Assembly (NCBI GenBank): GCA_046263255.1
Contig: JBHELD010000019.1
Span: forward strand, 1 to 10,702
Source: JALZEG01 sp046263255
GTDB taxonomy: Bacteria > Actinomycetota > CADDZG01 > WHSQ01
DNA length: 10,702 nucleotides
Direction of reading: 5' to 3'
In this document: piece after piece, positions 1-2,561 of the stretch
How the letters are laid out: the number at the start of each line of letters is the position of its first letter
Numbering within the stretch: position 1 is the stretch's first letter
The notes under the pieces: generated by a model
What the model was told of the DNA's origin: nothing
The model's input: only the letters and a program-made list of their open reading frames with translations
The model's database searches: none
Position numbers and translations under genes: made by a program

Positions 1-444
1 GAACTGCGCTGAGGCCCCCGCGCCCATGTTCACGACGACCTCGAGCCCCGGCTCGCCGTCGACCTCCTGGAGGGTGTTGAGCGTCGGCGCCGGCAGGCCC
101 AAGTCGCTGCGCCAGGTCTCGAGCGGGCCGGAGACCGTTCCGCCGGCCGATTCCGCGACCACGAACGCCTGGCATCCGGGAGCTCCGGCGGCATCGAAGT
201 GAACGCTCACCGACTCTTCGTCTCCGTCGCCGTCGACGTCTCCGGTCAGCGCCTCGCCGGCGCGAAGCGAGGTGTCCGCGACCGCCGACTCCTGGTTCGG
301 GCACGCGAAGGCGGGGGCCGACGGTGCGATCGAGGTGGGGGCCGCGGCCGGAGCAGGCGGCGCGGGCGTCTCGACGGCGTCCTGGTCCGGCGCCGTCGAG
401 CACGCGGCCGCCGCCACCAACGCGAGGAGAACGAAGCGATGCAT
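1..444 (-). CDS. Putative secreted lipoprotein with a DxDxDG (FG-GAP/EF-hand-like) motif, 3' end cut by window edge
   Basis: The reading frame is open for 148 codons from an ATG at 444 to the window edge, so the C-terminus is missing. Residues 1-15 look like a lipoprotein signal: a short basic start (MHR), a hydrophobic run (FVLLALVAAAA) and Cys15 followed by Ser, although Ala rather than Leu at -3 makes the lipobox imperfect. Residues about 19-45 form a Pro/Ala-rich linker, as expected for a tethered exported domain. Around residues 68-75 is GDVDGDGDE, the acidic loop typical of FG-GAP or calcium-binding repeats. Near the edge, residues about 122-139 (LQEVDGEPGLEVVVN) resemble a second such unit. 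Cys48 and Cys91 could form a disulfide. Function is unknown. There is no good Shine-Dalgarno; the start lies 17 nt after the hicA stop and may be leaderless. The frame is nearly all G/C at third positions, which supports real coding. Confidence 0.72.
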   Translation of the reverse strand, partial: MHRFVLLALVAAAACSTAPDQDAVETPAPPAPAAAPTSIAPSAPAFACPNQESAVADTSLRAGEALTGDVDGDGDEESVSVHFDAAGAPGCQAFVVAESAGGTVSGPLETWRSDLGLPAPTLNTLQEVDGEPGLEVVVNMGAGASAQF

Positions 445-450
445 GCGTCG

Positions 451-456
451 ATGCTA
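451..456 (-). promoter_or_regulatory. Candidate -10 element for a leaderless lipoprotein transcript
   Basis: On the minus strand TAGCAT (fits TANNNT) sits 6 nt before the lipoprotein ATG, so transcription would begin at or next to the A of ATG. This would explain the absence of a Shine-Dalgarno. No convincing -35 is visible. The 10-nt context GCTAGCATCG recurs upstream of the tRNA-Ala gene. Confidence 0.22.
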
Positions 457-461
457 GCGAG

Positions 462-701
462 CTACAGCGCCCTCCTGAGCTCGGCGCGCGACATCGCGGC
501 CTGACGGAGGATCGATCCGAGCGTCCCGGCCGCGATCTCGCGGTGGCGCGGGACGATCACGGTACGTCCGTCGGGATGGCGGAGCTTGAGGTGGCCGCCG
601 CCGTCCTTCCTCTTGCGGTGCGGTACGACCTCCTCGAATCCGGCCGCCCGGAGAACCCTGAGCAGATCGGCCTGCGGCACCGGACCCAGCCGGTCGCTCA
701 C
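462..701 (-). CDS. hicA: HicA-like toxin (predicted mRNA interferase)
   Basis: This 79-residue protein starts at GTG 701 and ends with TAG. It matches the HicA (YcfA-type) double-stranded-RNA-binding fold: an N-terminal helix with ADLLRVLRAAGFEEV (residues 11-25), then GGGHLKLRHPDGRTVIVPRH (34-53) and the closing GTLGSILRQA (59-68). His37 in GGGH occupies the place of the catalytic histidine in the family's GSH motif; the usual Ser is Gly here. HicA toxins cleave mRNA and are neutralised by HicB, and a HicB-like gene lies upstream on the same strand. The start is chosen because it gives the normal N-terminal length; a second GTG six codons downstream is possible, and neither has a clear Shine-Dalgarno. 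The 131-nt gap to the antitoxin is unusual, so whether the pair is functional is uncertain. Confidence 0.78.
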   Translation of the reverse strand: MSDRLGPVPQADLLRVLRAAGFEEVVPHRKRKDGGGHLKLRHPDGRTVIVPRHREIAAGTLGSILRQAAMSRAELRRAL

Positions 702-832
702 GAGGCGTGCCCGGATGCGGCGGAGGCTTGCCGAAAAACCTGACTTTCGCGGACGAACACGTTGTTGAGTCTCGGGGGCCGGACCCGTCTGCGGTTCGCC
801 AAAGTGGCGCCACGCGGTCGCCACCGGGGGTC
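702..832 (-). other. Non-coding spacer separating hicB from hicA, with a perfect palindrome and an A/T-richer patch
   Basis: HicAB genes normally touch or overlap; here 131 nt separate them. The spacer contains a perfect 10-nt palindrome GTGGCGCCAC (804-813) close to the hicB stop. It also has a patch at about 731-771 that is visibly poorer in G/C than its surroundings and includes a run of five A at 734-738. I see no protein that would fit and no clear internal promoter for hicA. It may be a small inserted element or a regulatory spacer; which one is not decidable from the sequence alone. Confidence 0.4.
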
Positions 833-1033
833 TCAGGCGGAGAGATCGACCGACGCGATGATCGGTGGGGGTCCCACCTCGGATCGAGGGACGTCCTCGA
901 AGTACAGCTCGAGCGCGTCTTTGAGGTTCGCCAGCGCCTCTTCGATCGAGCGTCCCTGGCTCGCGACGTCGACCTCGAGACAGCGCGCCACGTACCAGGG
1001 CGGTTCGTGCGTAACGGCTGCGGTGAGTCGCAT
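833..1033 (-). CDS. hicB: HicB-like antitoxin
   Basis: This 66-residue protein matches the compact HicB fold (partial RNase H-like). It has an initial strand MRLTAAVTHEPPWYVARCLEVDVASQG (residues 1-27), corresponding to the family pattern of a strand, Y-V-A, C-x-E and an S/TQG turn, then the helix SIEEALANLKDALELYFED (29-47), which matches the family's EEA..NL.EAL. HicB binds and blocks HicA. There is no C-terminal ribbon-helix-helix or HTH, so it would not be expected to bind its own operator through such a domain. The ATG at 1033 is chosen because the conserved strand begins there. A GTG at 1093 would add 20 residues without homology. No Shine-Dalgarno is seen, but TAGAAT lies just upstream. 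It is the first gene of the hicB-hicA order. Confidence 0.8.
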   Translation of the reverse strand: MRLTAAVTHEPPWYVARCLEVDVASQGRSIEEALANLKDALELYFEDVPRSEVGPPPIIASVDLSA

Positions 1034-1192
1034 TGCGGCCGATTCTACGTTTTCGCGCCCTCGGACCTTCGGAGCGCGGCCTGGAACGATCACTACTCTT
1101 CACGAGGACTGCCGAAGTGCGAACCGACGTGTCGAGTCCCATTTGCGCCGCGCATTCCGCCGCGCCTCGAAGAAAATAGAGCGAAGTGCGAA
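1034..1192. other. Intergenic stretch upstream of hicB; no gene seen
   Basis: There is no convincing coding frame in these 159 nt. The region carries two copies of the 11-mer CGAAGTGCGAA (1113-1123 and 1182-1192), 69 nt apart. The second abuts the tRNA-derived repeat array. It also holds the likely promoter region of hicB. Local G/C is lower than in the housekeeping genes (for example AAGAAAATAGA at 1170-1180). Confidence 0.5.
1042..1047 (-). promoter_or_regulatory. Candidate -10 element for hicB
   Basis: Minus-strand TAGAAT is a strong match to the TAnaaT -10 consensus. It is followed by 8 nt and then the hicB ATG, which suggests leaderless or nearly leaderless transcription and agrees with the missing Shine-Dalgarno. 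No good -35 hexamer is visible 16-18 nt upstream. Confidence 0.35.
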
Positions 1193-1230
1193 GAACGGCC
1201 GCCTCGGCGCCGCCATAGACGAGGTCTCGG

Positions 1231-1263
1231 TGGACCCGACCGATCGAACCGGTTGCCTCCGCC
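1231..1263 (-). pseudogene. Truncated tRNA-Ala copy A (3' half only, with a 2-nt deletion)
   Basis: This 33-nt segment equals positions 39-73 of the intact tRNA-Ala apart from two nucleotides missing from the T-loop/T-stem junction (GATCGG instead of GATCCCGG). The deletion breaks the T-arm. The 5' half, D-arm and anticodon are absent, so it cannot be a tRNA. Confidence 0.85.
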
Positions 1264-1317
1264 GGGGTGGGTGGGGAACGAACGGCCGCCTCGGCGCCGC
1301 CATAGAGGAGGTCTCGG

Positions 1318-1352
1318 TGGACCCGACCGGGATCGAACCGGTTGCCTCCGCC
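1318..1352 (-). pseudogene. Truncated tRNA-Ala copy B (exact 3' half)
   Basis: This 35-nt segment is identical to positions 39-73 of the intact tRNA-Ala: the 3' strand of the anticodon stem, the variable loop, a complete T-arm, the 3' acceptor strand with U70, and A73. Homology stops exactly where the anticodon loop would begin, and the G/C-rich spacer replaces the 5' half. Confidence 0.87.
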
Positions 1353-1407
1353 GGGGTGGGTGGGGAACGAAACGGGGCGCTCGGCGCCGCCATGACGTGG
1401 AATCTCG

Positions 1408-1480
1408 TGGACCCGACCGGGATCGAACCGGTTGCCTCCGCCATGCCATGGCGGCGCTCTACCAAGTGAGCTACGGGCCC
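1408..1480 (-). tRNA. tRNA-Ala (anticodon GGC)
   Basis: All four stems fold. The acceptor is GGGCCCG/CGGGTCC, with the G3-U70 wobble and A73 that alanyl-tRNA synthetase recognises. The D-stem is GCTC/GAGC with an 8-nt loop containing GG. The anticodon stem is CCGCC/GGCGG with loop ATGGCAT, giving anticodon GGC for GCC/GCU codons, with U33 and the A32-U38 pair typical of this isoacceptor. The T-stem is ACCGG/CCGGT with loop TTCGATC. CCA is not encoded. Position 15 is C (1466) and position 48 is A (1433), so the usual purine-15/pyrimidine-48 tertiary pair is absent, an oddity in an otherwise good gene. Two 3'-half copies follow downstream. Confidence 0.93.
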
Positions 1481-1489
1481 AGGATCGCA

Positions 1490-1505
1490 GGCCACGACGG
1501 TGGCC
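1490..1505 (-). other. Small perfect hairpin in the leader of tRNA-Ala
   Basis: GGCCAC and GTGGCC form a 6-bp stem with a 4-nt loop, 9 nt upstream of the mature tRNA 5' end. No T-tract follows, so it is a weak terminator candidate for the operon ending at 1565, or a structure in the pre-tRNA leader removed by RNase P. Confidence 0.35.
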
Positions 1506-1519
1506 GAGGGACGAACCCG

Positions 1520-1525
1520 ATGCTA
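1520..1525 (-). promoter_or_regulatory. Candidate extended -10 promoter for tRNA-Ala
   Basis: Minus-strand TGCTAGCAT fits an extended -10 (TGN followed by TANNNT). A start about 7 nt further on would give a leader of roughly 33 nt that includes the hairpin at 1490-1505. No clear -35 hexamer is present, which is tolerated with an extended -10. Confidence 0.35.
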
Positions 1526-1564
1526 GCAGAGGGTACGTTCGGCCCAGGAGGTTCGCACGCGGTC

Positions 1565-2188
1565 CTATGCAGGTGGCGGCGGCGGGTTCGGCCCCGCCGA
1601 CGGCGCGCCCCCGGACGGGCCGCCCTGGCCCCCGGACGGCCCCCTGCCCCCGCGGCCGCGGCGCCTGCGGCTCCGCCGCCTGCGAGCGGCCTTCTCGGCG
1701 GGGACCTCGACCTCGCCGGATCCCTCGGGGGCGACGCGCGGAGCCGCCGGAGCCTTCTCGCGCCGAGGACCGGCTTCGGGAGGCGCGGTCGGGGCGCGGC
1801 TCGACGCCGCGCCGTTACCGGCCGGCGTGACCTGCTTCTCCTCCGCGACCTTGATCGTGATCCGATACTCCTGCGGGTACGCGGGGACGCCGAAGTTCGA
1901 CTGCAGCTCGCCGATGATCGCCTCGAGGGACTGCCCGTCGGGAGGAGCCGTCAGCCGCGGCGGGCGCTCCCTGGGAAGCGCCCGAACGAGGTCCTCGGAA
2001 GACTTGGGAGACGCGATCTGCGGCTCGCCCCCGCGGCGGCGTCGCCGGCGGCTGCGCGAGCGGCTCGACGACGACCGGGACGCGTCGAGCTGGCTGGCCT
2101 GCTCCCTCACCTGCTGTGCGTCGGCGCTCGGCTTGCTCGGCTCCGACGGCTTCCGGCGCCTACGTCGCCTCCGCCGCGGCTGGCTCAT
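1565..2188 (-). CDS. Unrecognised arginine-rich protein, last gene of the rsfS operon
   Basis: I do not recognise this 207-residue protein. It contains about 37 Arg, concentrated in three blocks: residues 5-12 (eight in a row), about 43-52 (SRSRSR then an Arg run) and 169-182. The C-terminal 25 residues are Gly/Pro/Ser with a final PPPPPA. Only residues about 84-117 look folded: SLEAIIGELQSNFGV followed by EYRITIKVAEE, i.e. a helix then an amphipathic strand. The rest is probably disordered. The ATG at 2188 has a strong Shine-Dalgarno (GGAGG at 2196-2200, 7-nt spacing) and lies 29 nt inside the 3' end of rsfS, so translation is likely coupled. Third positions in the core are almost all G/C, supporting real coding. 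Composition suggests RNA or ribosome binding, which fits rsfS next door, but this is inference. A DNA-binding role is also possible. Confidence 0.72.
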   Translation of the reverse strand: MSQPRRRRRRRRKPSEPSKPSADAQQVREQASQLDASRSSSSRSRSRRRRRRGGEPQIASPKSSEDLVRALPRERPPRLTAPPDGQSLEAIIGELQSNFGVPAYPQEYRITIKVAEEKQVTPAGNGAASSRAPTAPPEAGPRREKAPAAPRVAPEGSGEVEVPAEKAARRRRSRRRRGRGGRGPSGGQGGPSGGAPSAGPNPPPPPA

Positions 2189-2561
2189 CGTCCCCCCTCC
2201 ACGGATCTTCGAAAGGCACCACGGGCGCGTCGGACCACAGCCTCTCGAGGTCGTAGTAGTCGCGGTCGTCGGTGTGGAACACGTGGACGACGAAGTCCAC
2301 GTAGTCGAGCAGCACCCAACGCGCCTCTCGCTCGCCTTCCCGGCGGAAGGGCTTCAGCCCGTGGTCCTCCTGGAGGCGTCGCTGGACCTCGTCGGCGATC
2401 GTCCGGACCTGGCGCTGAGTGTTGCCGCTGCAGATCACGAAGTAGTCGGTGATGACGAGCTGCTTGGACACGTCGAGGATGGCGATCCGCTCGGCCTTCT
2501 TCGCGGCGGCAGCCTCTGCGGCCTCGACCACCAGCGCCTCGTCCCTGCGGTGCGAAGTCAA
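2160..2561 (-). CDS. rsfS: Ribosomal silencing factor RsfS (Iojap/YbeB family)
   Basis: RsfS binds ribosomal protein L14 on the large subunit and blocks 30S joining when nutrients are short. The 133-residue product has the family hallmarks: KKAERIAILDVS (21-32), TDYFVICSGNTQRQVRTIAD (38-57), WVLLDYVDFVVHVF (82-95) and YYDLERLWSDAP (102-113). An acidic-Ala tail follows. The start is inferred as TTG 2561, which overlaps the stop of the upstream gene as TTGA and gives the normal N-terminal length. No ATG is available. A GTG ten codons downstream would remove part of helix 1. The only purine-rich ribosome site lies inside a small hairpin at 2572-2584, so efficient initiation probably depends on translation of the upstream gene. 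The 3' end overlaps the arginine-rich gene by 29 nt. Confidence 0.93.
   Translation of the reverse strand: MTSHRRDEALVVEAAEAAAAKKAERIAILDVSKQLVITDYFVICSGNTQRQVRTIADEVQRRLQEDHGLKPFRREGEREARWVLLDYVDFVVHVFHTDDRDYYDLERLWSDAPVVPFEDPWRGDDEPAAAEAT

Larger units (their letters stand above)
1193..1407 (-). repeat. Tandem array of tRNA-Ala 3'-half units with spacers
   Basis: Units of 87 and 90 nt repeat head to tail and run into the intact tRNA gene at 1408. Each unit consists of the 3' half of the tRNA (copies at 1231-1263, 1318-1352 and the genuine 1408-1442) plus a spacer. The spacers share CGGCGCCGCCAT on the plus strand, and the two between copies also share the G-rich CCGGGGTGGGTGGGG. The two leftward spacers are near-identical over about 40 nt. 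The spacer directly after the real tRNA is more diverged next to A73. The array has too few, too long and too uneven units for CRISPR. Confidence 0.85.

Noticed and set aside
751..771. LexA/SOS-box-like sequence CGAACACGTTGTTG
   Set aside because: The half-sites are wrongly spaced and the right half does not match CGAACNNNNGTTCG.
1193..1442. CRISPR array
   Set aside because: Only three units of 87-90 nt, the repeated part is a tRNA 3' half, spacers are similar to each other and no cas gene is present.
1100..1495. Minus-strand frames through the tRNA and its copies giving peptides with TGSIPVGST
   Set aside because: This peptide is the well-known artefact of translating the tRNA T-arm and 3' end. 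The repeated peptide simply mirrors the tRNA-derived repeats.
1490..1505. Strong intrinsic terminator after the Arg-rich gene
   Set aside because: The hairpin is perfect but has no T-tract, and it lies closer to the tRNA start than to the gene end, so I kept it only as a leader hairpin.
707..2452. Long plus-strand open frame (about 580 codons) across the hic genes, tRNA and Arg-rich gene
   Set aside because: It runs through the tRNA gene and tandem repeats and lies antisense to genes with recognisable families. Its translation is low-complexity Arg/Pro/Gly, typical of antisense frames in very G/C-rich DNA.
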